Source: Spartobacteria bacterium
Lineage (GTDB): Bacteria > Verrucomicrobiota > Verrucomicrobiia > Chthoniobacterales > UBA10450
Assembly (NCBI GenBank): GCA_003445855.1
Contig: DMCG01000140.1
Span: 1 to 14,948, forward strand
Direction: 5' to 3'
DNA: 14,948 nucleotides
The notes under the pieces were generated by a model, which saw nothing but the letters and a program-made list of their open reading frames with translations, searched no databases and had not been told where the DNA came from. Shown one piece after another: positions 8,334 through 14,057 of this stretch; position 1 is the first letter of the stretch, and every line of letters begins with the position of its first letter. Position numbers and translations under genes: made by a program.

Positions 8334-8364
8334 AGCGCGCGGATTCAACACGCGCGCGCTTTTT
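8334..8364 (+). terminator. GC hairpin with T run between the MarR and TolC-like genes
   Basis: AGCGCGCG (8334-8341) pairs perfectly with CGCGCGCT (8353-8360) across an 11-nt loop and is followed on the plus strand by TTTTTA. It has intrinsic-terminator shape only for plus-strand transcription, although the flanking genes are on the minus strand. For the minus-strand transcript it is a leader hairpin just ahead of the TolC-like gene. It could block antisense read-through or modulate passage from marR to the efflux gene. Confidence 0.5.
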
Positions 8365-8923
8365 ATCCTTGTCTGATAACACTGCCACCGAATGAACGAC
8401 AATCTTTCGTTTGGCAGTAATCATAGATTTTGCTGTAAATGTGCAGCCACGCTTTTTGTTCGTCCGGCGTGAGATGTTCCATGATTTTCATGAGGTTGCC
8501 GACCATCTCCTGCCGAATCCGCCGAACCAGCGCCGAACCTTTTGGTGTAATGCACACCATTACTTTGCGCCGATCCTCCCGCGCAATCGAGCGCACCACG
8601 TATCCCAGATTTTCGAGGCGCGCCACCAGGCCGCTGGCCGCCGCTGTGGTGTGCCCCATTTTTTGCGCGATGGCCGACATCGTCGACACTTCCTTTTGAT
8701 CGAGAAACGCGAGCGCAAAAAATTGCGGGAAAGAAACATTTCCCGGCGCGAGCTCTTTGCACAGATGCAGCACAAAACAGCGCTGCATCTCCAGCACGAT
8801 GTGGGAAAGACGTTCCGCATCCGCACGAATGCCCGTGCTCTTGTCTCGTGCAAGCGTGGTGGCGGTTCCGGCGTTCAACGCGCTTAAGCTAAAATGCGCG
8901 CGTGCCCTGTCAAACCGGCTCAC
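8363..8923 (-). CDS. MarR-family transcriptional regulator
   Basis: 186 aa with the MarR winged helix-turn-helix: STMSAIAQKMGHTTAAASGLVARLENLGYV as the recognition region, and the wing SIAREDRRKVMVCITPKG with the typical D-R-R...LT.KG pattern. A long N-terminal helix (IVLEMQRCFVLHLCKEL) and a C-terminal helix would form the dimer interface. It begins with GTG at 8923, 13 nt after the moeA stop, with no clear Shine-Dalgarno, so translation may be coupled to moeA. The downstream TolC-like gene is its likely target, by analogy with MarR-controlled efflux operons. Cysteines C48 and C56 in the N-terminal helix and several near the C-terminus could be redox-sensitive, but that is speculation. Confidence 0.88.
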   Translation of the reverse strand: MSRFDRARAHFSLSALNAGTATTLARDKSTGIRADAERLSHIVLEMQRCFVLHLCKELAPGNVSFPQFFALAFLDQKEVSTMSAIAQKMGHTTAAASGLVARLENLGYVVRSIAREDRRKVMVCITPKGSALVRRIRQEMVGNLMKIMEHLTPDEQKAWLHIYSKIYDYCQTKDCRSFGGSVIRQG

Positions 8924-8936
8924 CCGAAAGAATTAG

Positions 8937-10118
8937 CTAATTCCAGATTTGAACTTCGACAATGTCGCCCTGATTCACCGATTCGCCGACTGCCAGACGC
9001 AGCAACGCATTCGACTGGCTCAAACCAAAAAGCGCATGCGATTCCTGACGGCCAACCGGCGTAAAATTTCCATCCTCGAATTTTCCGCGAATGTAATGCG
9101 GGCGATCCCCATCGTTCGTTAGATCGACAATCAACCGCGCGGATATCTTACGCAGCTCGAGGTCGGTTTCGGAGGCGCTCATCATCTTCAAAATCGCAGG
9201 GCGAACGAACTGCAAAAATGTGACGAAGGCCGAAACCGGATTTCCCGGCAAACCAAACAATGCACATTCACCGATGTGGCCGAAAAGAAATGGTTTGCCC
9301 GGTTTAATCGCGACTCGCCAGATGTCGATCTTCGCACCGAGAGATTGCAACGCGGATTTCACAATGTCGCGTTCGCCCACTGAAACTCCGCCGCTGATAA
9401 TGACCACGCGATGCTCGATCGCTCGCTTGAGAGCTTTAGTCAGTAATTCCTCGTCGTCCCGGCAATGCTTCATTAATCGCACGGCCGCACCGCAATTCTG
9501 CAGCAGCCCCTGCAAAAGCATGGAGTTGCTTTCATAAATCTGACCCGGCTGAAGTTTTTCCCCGAGTCGCACAAGCTCGTCACCAGTCGAGATGATTGCC
9601 GCGCTCACCTCGCCACCGACCATTACGTCACTGAAACCTTGCGATGCGAGCAACGCGAGAACCGTCGGGCAAATACGGTCGCCTGCCGCGAGAATTCTCT
9701 GGCCTTCGCCCAGATCGCAACCGCGTCGCCGCACGAACTCGCCAAGATCGACATCTACATTCACGACGATCTCGTCTCCATCGCGCGTGACATCTTCCTG
9801 CATCACGATCGCGTCCGCTCCCGCGGGCATTGGCGCACCGGTAAAAATGCGGACCGCTTCTCCGATTGAAATGCGAAGTTGTCGATCCAAACCGGCCGGC
9901 TGCTCGCCGATAACGCGCAGTTTCTTTCCCAGTGCACATGAGCTTGCCACGACCGCGTAACCATCCATGGCCGAGTTGTCGAAATTCGGCAGCGGCAACT
10001 GCGCGAAATAATCCTTCGCGGCAAAACGATCAAGCGCTTGCAAGATCGACAATCGCCGCGCCGGCAACCGCCGAACCGTTTCGAGAATTTTCGAGCGCGC
10101 TTCTTCTTCGCTAATCAT
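8937..10118 (-). CDS. moeA: Molybdopterin molybdenumtransferase (MoeA)
   Basis: It inserts molybdate into adenylylated molybdopterin to give Moco, in the cytosol. The 393-aa length is typical of bacterial MoeA. Signature stretches are in the expected order: NFDNSAMDGYAVV (45-57), IFTGAPMPAGADAIVMQEDV, ISTGDELVRLG, GQIYESNSMLL, IISGGVSVGERDIV, AIKPGKPFLFG and FGLPGNPVSAFVTF. It begins with ATG at 10118 and heads a minus-strand unit with the MarR gene. No other Moco genes or molybdoenzymes are in the window. A perfect inverted repeat begins 18 nt upstream of its start codon. Confidence 0.95.
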   Translation of the reverse strand: MISEEEARSKILETVRRLPARRLSILQALDRFAAKDYFAQLPLPNFDNSAMDGYAVVASSCALGKKLRVIGEQPAGLDRQLRISIGEAVRIFTGAPMPAGADAIVMQEDVTRDGDEIVVNVDVDLGEFVRRRGCDLGEGQRILAAGDRICPTVLALLASQGFSDVMVGGEVSAAIISTGDELVRLGEKLQPGQIYESNSMLLQGLLQNCGAAVRLMKHCRDDEELLTKALKRAIEHRVVIISGGVSVGERDIVKSALQSLGAKIDIWRVAIKPGKPFLFGHIGECALFGLPGNPVSAFVTFLQFVRPAILKMMSASETDLELRKISARLIVDLTNDGDRPHYIRGKFEDGNFTPVGRQESHALFGLSQSNALLRLAVGESVNQGDIVEVQIWN

Positions 10119-10136
10119 GGTATCGGACGCTTAGAA

Positions 10137-10207
10137 CTGTAGCGGCGCTCTATGAGCGTGGCATTTGTTTTCGAAGTGCAAGCGACGGTCATAGAGCGCC
10201 GCTACAG
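10137..10207. repeat. 71-bp element with perfect 19-bp terminal inverted repeats
   Basis: The left arm CTGTAGCGGCGCTCTATGA (10137-10155) is the exact reverse complement of the right arm (10189-10207), around a 33-nt centre. It sits between the divergent moeA start and the tRNA-Ser promoter. The arms share the TGTAG(C/G)G theme with the outer arms of the element at 6039-6098, which hints at related families. The size and structure fit a small MITE or REP-type repeat; no transposase is nearby. Confidence 0.75.
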
Positions 10208-10220
10208 AATCGCCAGATGT

Positions 10221-10250
10221 TTGACGAGCATCCCATCCACCTCATATTCT
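10221..10250 (+). promoter_or_regulatory. Sigma70-type promoter for tRNA-Ser
   Basis: TTGACG (10221-10226), an 18-nt spacer and TATTCT (10245-10250) lie just ahead of the tRNA, which begins 11 nt after the -10 box. The match to consensus and the placement are both good. The right arm of the 19-bp inverted repeat ends 13 nt upstream of the -35 box. Confidence 0.65.
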
Positions 10251-10261
10251 CGCGACCTGTT

Positions 10262-10349
10262 GGTGAGGTGGCTGAGTGGTCGAAAGCAGCGCTTTGCTAA
10301 AGCGCCGTACCCCAAAAGGGTACCGAGGGTTCGAATCCCTCCCTCACCG
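10262..10349 (+). tRNA. tRNA-Ser (anticodon GCU)
   Basis: 88-nt class II tRNA. The acceptor arms GGTGAGG (10262-10268) and CCTCACC (10342-10348) pair fully, and the discriminator base is G. The D stem is GCT/AGC. The anticodon stem is GCGCT/AGCGC with loop TTGCTAA, giving anticodon GCT, which reads AGC/AGU. A long variable arm GTACCC-caaaa-GGGTAC is present. The T arm is GAGGG-TTCGAAT-CCCTC. CCA is not encoded, so it must be added by the CCA-adding enzyme. An accessory-looking region starts about 1.6 kb downstream, but I see no attachment-site copy of the tRNA 3' end in the window. Confidence 0.97.
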
Positions 10350-10366
10350 GTTCTTCTTCATTCGAT

Positions 10367-10397
10367 GTTCGGCGTTGGACGTTGGGCGTTCGACGTT
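10367..10397 (+). repeat. GTT-heptamer tandem repeat, GC-rich type
   Basis: Four consecutive 7-nt units, GTTCGGC, GTTGGAC, GTTGGGC and GTTCGAC, followed by GTT. It lies between tRNA-Ser and the aldehyde dehydrogenase start, in a non-coding position if the GTG at 10417 is the start. The units keep GTT and vary at the last four positions. Confidence 0.75.
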
Positions 10398-10416
10398 TAA
10401 TTTCCAAACGAATCCC

Positions 10417-11874
10417 GTGCGCACTGAACCACTCCAAATCCGAAACTTCATCGACGGCCAATTTGTTGAGCCCGTCGGCGGTCGATATCTCGACAACATC
10501 GAACCGGCGACGGGGAAGCCCTATTCGCAAGTCGCTGACAGCGACGCACAAGATGTCGATCTTGCCGTGGCCGCGGCGGAGAAGGCGTTTGCGGATTGGT
10601 CGAGAAAACCCGCGGCGGAACGATCACGCATTCTTCTGCGCATAGCCGACCTAATCGAGCGCGATCTCGAGAAGCTCGCGCGGGCCGAGTCGATCGACAC
10701 GGGCAAGCCACTCTCGCTCGCGCGCACGCTCGACATTCCGCGCGCCGCGAGCAATTTCCGCTTTTTTGCGACCGCGATCCTCCACACCGAATCCGAAGCG
10801 CACGTCACCGATGGCGTCGCGTTCAACTACACCCTGCGCCAGCCGCGCGGCATCGCCGGATTGATTTCGCCGTGGAATCTGCCGCTCTACCTGCTGAGCT
10901 GGAAAATCGCGCCCGCCATCGCGTGCGGCAACACCGCCGTGGCCAAGCCGAGCGAGCTGACGCCGATGACGGCGTATCTCCTGTGCGAGATCTGTCGCGA
11001 AGCCGGTCTGCCGAACGGCGTGCTCAACGTCGTGCACGGCACGGGGCCAAATGTCGGCGCGGCGATCACGGCGCATCCGAAGATCGGCACGATCTCGTTC
11101 ACCGGCGGCACGGTGACCGGCCGCAAAGTGGCCGAGGCGTGCGCGCCGTTGTTCAAGAAGGTTTCGCTCGAGCTGGGCGGGAAGAATCCGAACATCGTCT
11201 TCGCCGATGCCGACCTCGACGCCGCTATCGCCGGCAGTGTGCGCTCTTCGTTCGCGAACCAGGGCCAGGTCTGTCTGTGCGGTTCGCGCGTGTTCGTCGA
11301 GCGACCGGCATATCAGAATTTTGTCGACCGCTTTGTCGAGAAAGCGAAAAAACTGAAAATTGGCGATCCGCTTGAAGATACCACCGATCAGGGCGCGATC
11401 ATTTCACAGACACAGCTCGATAAGGTAAAGTTCTATGTCGATCTTGCGCAGAAAGAAGGAGGAAAGATCGCGCTCGGCGGTTCCGCGCCCGAATCGGTTA
11501 ACGAACGTTGTCGATCGGGTTACTTCTTTCCGCCGACGGTTATCACGGATTTACCCGTGTCATGTCGCGTCAATCGCGAGGAGATTTTCGGCCCGGTCAT
11601 CACGATCACGCCGTTCGATAACGAAGAGGAAGTGATCGGCTACGCCAACGACACTGACTACGGCCTGGCCTCGAGCGTCTGGACGCAGAACTTGAATCGC
11701 GCGCATCGCGTCGCGGAACAAATTCACACCGGAACGGTCTGGGTGAACTGCTGGCTGGTGCGCGACCTGCGCGTCCCCTTCGGCGGCATGAAACAAAGCG
11801 GCGTCGGCCGCGAAGGCGGCGACGAAGCGTTGCGCTTCTTCACCGAGCCGAAGAACGTCTGCATCGCAAAGTAG
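10417..11874 (+). CDS. Aldehyde dehydrogenase, ALDH8A1 / 2-aminomuconate-semialdehyde dehydrogenase-like
   Basis: NAD(P)-dependent oxidation of an aldehyde to the acid. The 485-aa protein has LISPWNLPLYLLSWKIAPAI with N154 and K163, the cofactor lysine in AVAKPSE (K177), SFTGGTVTGR, the general base E252 in LELGGKNP, and the nucleophile C286 in NQGQVCLCGSR. The run through PWNLPLYLLSWKIAPAIACGNT and the C-terminal WVNCWLVRDL(R)VPFGGMK closely follow ALDH8A1/AMSDH enzymes, which act in tryptophan (kynurenine) and aminophenol breakdown. I infer that substrate type, but no pathway neighbours are present. The frame stays open back to 10276, but that overlaps the tRNA, so I take the GTG at 10417; no clear ribosome binding site is visible. 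A second copy of its last 192 bp lies at 12609-12831. Confidence 0.92.
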   Translation: MRTEPLQIRNFIDGQFVEPVGGRYLDNIEPATGKPYSQVADSDAQDVDLAVAAAEKAFADWSRKPAAERSRILLRIADLIERDLEKLARAESIDTGKPLSLARTLDIPRAASNFRFFATAILHTESEAHVTDGVAFNYTLRQPRGIAGLISPWNLPLYLLSWKIAPAIACGNTAVAKPSELTPMTAYLLCEICREAGLPNGVLNVVHGTGPNVGAAITAHPKIGTISFTGGTVTGRKVAEACAPLFKKVSLELGGKNPNIVFADADLDAAIAGSVRSSFANQGQVCLCGSRVFVERPAYQNFVDRFVEKAKKLKIGDPLEDTTDQGAIISQTQLDKVKFYVDLAQKEGGKIALGGSAPESVNERCRSGYFFPPTVITDLPVSCRVNREEIFGPVITITPFDNEEEVIGYANDTDYGLASSVWTQNLNRAHRVAEQIHTGTVWVNCWLVRDLRVPFGGMKQSGVGREGGDEALRFFTEPKNVCIAK

Positions 11875-11885
11875 CTTCTAAAGCA

Positions 11886-11915
11886 GTTGATGGTTGAGAG
11901 TTGATTGTTGAGAGT
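11886..11915 (+). repeat. GTT-heptamer tandem repeat, AT-rich type
   Basis: Four 7-nt units, GTTGATG, GTTGAGA, GTTGATT and GTTGAGA, followed by GT, starting 12 nt after the aldehyde dehydrogenase stop. It has the same period and the same GTT anchor as the GC-rich array before the gene, but a different variable part. Non-coding. Confidence 0.75.
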
Positions 11916-11956
11916 CTGGAAATGCTGGCACCAACTCGGGCTTGTGCTTGCCCTGC

Positions 11957-11980
11957 CCGCCATACTCTCAGCGAAGGCGG
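11957..11980. repeat. Possible degenerate palindromic repeat
   Basis: CCGCC (11957-11961) and GGCGG (11976-11980) flank a 14-nt loop, preceded by TGCCCTGC. The composition is like the CTGCC...GGCAGG insert at 12762-12792, so both may derive from one palindromic repeat family. Weak evidence by itself. Confidence 0.3.
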
Positions 11981-12038
11981 ATGCTCGTAATCGAATGATC
12001 AAGCGAATCAAAGAGGGCGAAGAAAGACAAGAGGGGAG

Positions 12039-12067
12039 TTGCTGACTGTCCCGCAGCGCAATATTAT
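12039..12067 (+). promoter_or_regulatory. Promoter of the toxin-antitoxin operon
   Basis: TTGCTG (12039-12044), a 17-nt spacer and TATTAT (12062-12067) form a good sigma70-like pair. The -10 box ends only 6 nt before the antitoxin ATG at 12074, so transcription would begin at or next to the start codon. That implies a leaderless or nearly leaderless mRNA, which fits the absence of a Shine-Dalgarno. Confidence 0.6.
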
Positions 12068-12073
12068 CTACGC

Positions 12074-12295
12074 ATGCCCACCGCTAATGAGGTAGAGAAG
12101 CTGGCGCTCGATTTATCGGAGAGGCAGCGAGCCATTCTGGCTGCTCATCTGCTGAAGTCACTTCCTGCTGTTCTTGATGATGCCGACGAGGGAATAGCGG
12201 AGGCGCTACAACGCGATAAAGATTTGGATGCGAATCCAAAGTTGGGGATTTCCGTCGAGGAACTGGAGCAGCAAATTCAGCAGCGCCGCGCGTAA
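12074..12295 (+). CDS. Antitoxin of the 'putative addiction module component' family
   Basis: A 73-aa small acidic protein. Its N-terminal helix EVEKLALDLSERQRAILAAHLLKSL and C-terminal ISVEELEQQIQQR follow the TIGR02574-type addiction module antitoxin pattern (…LS..ER..L...L..SL…). It should bind and neutralise the toxin encoded next and may repress the operon, although no ribbon-helix-helix or HTH is evident. Its TAA overlaps the toxin ATG by one base (TAATG), typical for coupled toxin-antitoxin pairs. The pair lies between two copies of the aldehyde dehydrogenase gene end. Confidence 0.85.
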   Translation: MPTANEVEKLALDLSERQRAILAAHLLKSLPAVLDDADEGIAEALQRDKDLDANPKLGISVEELEQQIQQRRA

Positions 12296-12588
12296 TGCGG
12301 CTTGTTCTTCATCCCAAGGTTTACTCCGATATCGCTCAGATTATGGAGTACTACGAGCAGGTGGCGAGTGTGGATCTCGCTGACGAGTTTTATGCAGAAT
12401 TGCAGCAGCTCATACGAGAGGCAGCAGAGAGACCTGAGTCTTTCGCGATTCGCGAACGCGATATTCGCCGAGCCAACCTGCGGCGTTTTCCGTATCATTT
12501 TCTGTTTCGTATGACCAGCGATGCCGTTCGAATTTTGGTCGTACGCCACCACAGAAGAGAACCTTTGTTAGGAATGGGACGCAGATGA
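12295..12588 (+). CDS. RelE/ParE-superfamily toxin
   Basis: 97 aa with the family layout: HPKVYSDIAQIMEYYEQ (N-terminal helices), AAERPESFAIRERDIRRANLRRFPYHFLFRMTSDAVRILVVRHHRREP (central sheet) and a C-terminal Arg-rich end. RRANLRRFPYHFLF and VVRHHRREP are characteristic of the ParE-like branch paired with the antitoxin type encoded just upstream. Members poison either gyrase (ParE) or ribosome-bound mRNA (RelE); sequence alone does not say which. It appears full length and intact. Its TGA overlaps an ATG (ATGA at 12585) that opens in frame into the duplicated aldehyde dehydrogenase tail. Confidence 0.88.
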   Translation: MRLVLHPKVYSDIAQIMEYYEQVASVDLADEFYAELQQLIREAAERPESFAIRERDIRRANLRRFPYHFLFRMTSDAVRILVVRHHRREPLLGMGRR

Positions 12589-12608
12589 AATCGTCTCCGC
12601 TCGTAACG

Positions 12609-12831
12609 ACCCAGAACCTGAATCGCGCGCATCGGGTCGCGGAGCAAATTCACACCGGAACTGTTTGGGTGAATTGCTGGCTGGTGCGCGACCTGCGCGT
12701 CCCCTTCGGCGGCATGAAACAAAGCGGCGTCGGACGCGAAGGCGGCGACGTAGCCCTGCGCCTGCCGTGCCGTAGCCTTGGCGTAGGCAGGCTTCTTCAC
12801 CGAGCCGAAGAACGTCTGCATCGCAAAGTAG
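12609..12831 (+). pseudogene. Second, diverged copy of the aldehyde dehydrogenase gene 3' end
   Basis: Aligned by hand to 11683-11874 (192 bp), this copy has 11 base differences plus one 31-nt insertion. Ten of the 11 differences are synonymous in the dehydrogenase frame; the exception is GAA to GTA, just before the insertion. The insertion shifts the frame, so the last part of the domain is lost. Similarity stops exactly at the TAG stop codon. An ATG at 12585, overlapping the toxin stop, would allow translation of MKSSPLV plus the dehydrogenase tail and then nonsense. It is not a functional enzyme by itself. Confidence 0.9.
12762..12792. repeat. 31-nt palindrome-like insertion in the duplicated dehydrogenase tail
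   Basis: Absent from the intact gene copy. The segment with its preceding base is bounded by CCTGCC (12761-12766) and GGCAGG (12786-12791) and contains the direct words CCGTAGCC and GGCGTAGG. Read on the other strand it encodes AYAKATARQA-like peptides, a pattern I associate with short dispersed repeats mis-translated in several bacterial lineages. That identification is from memory and unverified. Confidence 0.6.
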
Positions 12832-12832
12832 G

Positions 12833-13450
12833 ATGGATTCTGACGATTGGATGCTTCAGTTCGACGTTCGCGAACTGTTGGAGAAGTCGCCTTTTGACGC
12901 TAACGGATACGTCACGATCTATGAAAAGAAGGAATCGCATATCGAACGACGCTTCACGATTCTCAACCCACTCCCTCGTCGCCATTGCTTGGCCGCTATC
13001 AAACGCGATCATACTTTCAACGAGGACATTGGTCGCGTTCGTTTTCCAGTTGTGCGCCCTTCCCAAGGCTTTTCCCGAGAAATACACATTTCGCCGCGAT
13101 TTTGGAAGTATTTGAAGAAACATGACGTCGATGCGGCGCTTTCCGACAACGGGTCTGTGTTGTTTGAGTGGAGGCGCACCTGTTCAGGCGGAACAGCGGT
13201 TACTCGGTTTTGGATGAAGGAAGACGTTCTGCGCGACGATCTAGAGCGACATCGCCTTTGGGGTCTCTGGTGCATCGACTCTATGCGCTTTTCCGAAAAG
13301 TCCCTCCCTGATCTTGGGCTTTCGGATACACGGGAGGTGTTCCGGTCCGATGCTTTCGTCTACCAGTTATTCATCGGCCATCGACCCGGATTTCACTTTC
13401 GAATGCAAACAGCTTCAATTGTCATGGGCAAAAGACTCCTAACGATCTAA
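12833..13450 (+). CDS. Hypothetical protein, possibly 5'-truncated
   Basis: 205 aa, not recognised. The mixed alpha/beta composition is rich in Trp, Arg and Phe, with no signal peptide, membrane helix or obvious catalytic motif. Recognisable segments include a conserved-looking SREIHISPRFWKYLKKHDVDAAL and a C-terminal AFVYQLFIGHRPGFHF. The ATG is 2 nt beyond the end of the duplicated aldehyde dehydrogenase tail and has no Shine-Dalgarno; an alternative ATG is at 12851. Because the frame is also open upstream through the duplicated tail, the original N-terminus may have been cut off at the junction. A hairpin spans its stop codon and the nuclease-like gene begins 26 nt later, so the two may be co-transcribed. 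Confidence 0.6.
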   Translation: MDSDDWMLQFDVRELLEKSPFDANGYVTIYEKKESHIERRFTILNPLPRRHCLAAIKRDHTFNEDIGRVRFPVVRPSQGFSREIHISPRFWKYLKKHDVDAALSDNGSVLFEWRRTCSGGTAVTRFWMKEDVLRDDLERHRLWGLWCIDSMRFSEKSLPDLGLSDTREVFRSDAFVYQLFIGHRPGFHFRMQTASIVMGKRLLTI

Positions 13451-13460
13451 CTCGTTAGGA
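13437..13460 (+). promoter_or_regulatory. Perfect 9-bp hairpin across the stop codon of the hypothetical gene
   Basis: TCCTAACGA (13437-13445) pairs with TCGTTAGGA (13452-13460) across a 6-nt loop that contains the TAA. No T run follows, so it is not a standard intrinsic terminator. It ends 16 nt before the ATG of the nuclease-like gene and the right arm contains TTAGGA, so it could hide or influence ribosome binding there. It could also be an operator-like palindrome. Confidence 0.5.
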
Positions 13461-13476
13461 TTGCGATGGCACACTT

Positions 13477-14043
13477 ATGACGGGCAATCCTAGAACTGCA
13501 ATGTATGGAGATATGGAGGTTCCTGTTTTCGAGCGCGACTGGATGACGACTGCTGAGAGGCTGCCGTATTGGAAGACCTACGGCCTCAAACCCGGTGAGC
13601 TTTGGAAGGATACGCCGATAACACACGACCAGTGGGAATATTATGTCCTTCTTGAAGATGGGCCAGTGCCGGTCGGCGCCGTGATTGCTCGCGAGTTGAT
13701 GGCTCAAGGGGCGACGTCTGCTGTGTTCACAGAAATGTGGTCTAGACTGGTTCTCGTCGGTCCAGATTTGGTGTGTGTGAATGAAGAGGGAGATATCCGG
13801 GAAGTTCTCGACGAGCTTCGAGCGGCTACAGGCGGGAATCTCGCCGGGCTTCCGGACGTTATCGCTTGCTTTCCGCATGGCCGAATCGTGATGCGTGAGG
13901 CTAAGCACATTGCAGCCAAGTACAAAGATCGCCTTGGCCCGAAGCAACATGCATTTGCCCGCGCAGCACAACGATTGTTCGGCAGTAGACTTGATCTTGC
14001 GATCGTCGAATGGGGTCGTTTGCCATCAGGACAAAAAGCCTGA
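13477..14043 (+). CDS. VRR-NUC-like PD-(D/E)XK nuclease domain protein
   Basis: 188 aa. The C-terminal part matches the VRR-NUC pattern of restriction-fold nucleases: GLPDVIACF (P126-D127) on one strand, IVMREAK (E141-x-K143) on the next, then DRLGPKQHAFARAAQRL (Q157) and a final LDLAIVEWG strand. E85 or E104 in the preceding helices could be the remaining acidic residue. VRR-NUC domains occur in FAN1 Holliday-junction/flap nucleases, phage proteins and restriction-like contexts. The N-terminal 100 residues, Trp/Tyr rich (YWKTYGLKPGELWKDTPITHDQWEYYVLL), are not recognised and might bind DNA or a partner. It lies among toxin-antitoxin genes and rearrangement scars, suggesting a mobile or defence-type gene. 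The start is the ATG at 13477; an alternative is at 13501. Confidence 0.65.
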   Translation: MTGNPRTAMYGDMEVPVFERDWMTTAERLPYWKTYGLKPGELWKDTPITHDQWEYYVLLEDGPVPVGAVIARELMAQGATSAVFTEMWSRLVLVGPDLVCVNEEGDIREVLDELRAATGGNLAGLPDVIACFPHGRIVMREAKHIAAKYKDRLGPKQHAFARAAQRLFGSRLDLAIVEWGRLPSGQKA

Positions 14044-14057
14044 CCCGCCTGCAGCGA

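Noticed and set aside
10137..10207. CRISPR or attachment-site interpretation of the inverted repeat near tRNA-Ser
   Set aside because: There is a single inverted pair and no spacer-repeat series, and the arms do not match the tRNA 3' end; I also found no second copy of the tRNA end in the window.
10276..10416. Upstream extension of the aldehyde dehydrogenase reading frame by 47 codons
   Set aside because: It runs through the tRNA-Ser gene and the heptamer array; family members begin near RNFIDGQFVEP, so the GTG at 10417 fits better.
12585..13115. 177-codon frame joining the dehydrogenase tail to out-of-frame sequence
   Set aside because: Only the first part is dehydrogenase-derived; after the 31-nt insert it reads frameshifted tail and then an antisense-like frame of the next gene, so it is not a real protein.
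13447..13971. 174-codon open frame on the minus strand opposite the nuclease-like gene
   Set aside because: It is a shadow frame: the plus-strand product shows a clear nuclease motif order, while the minus-strand translation shows no domain-like pattern.
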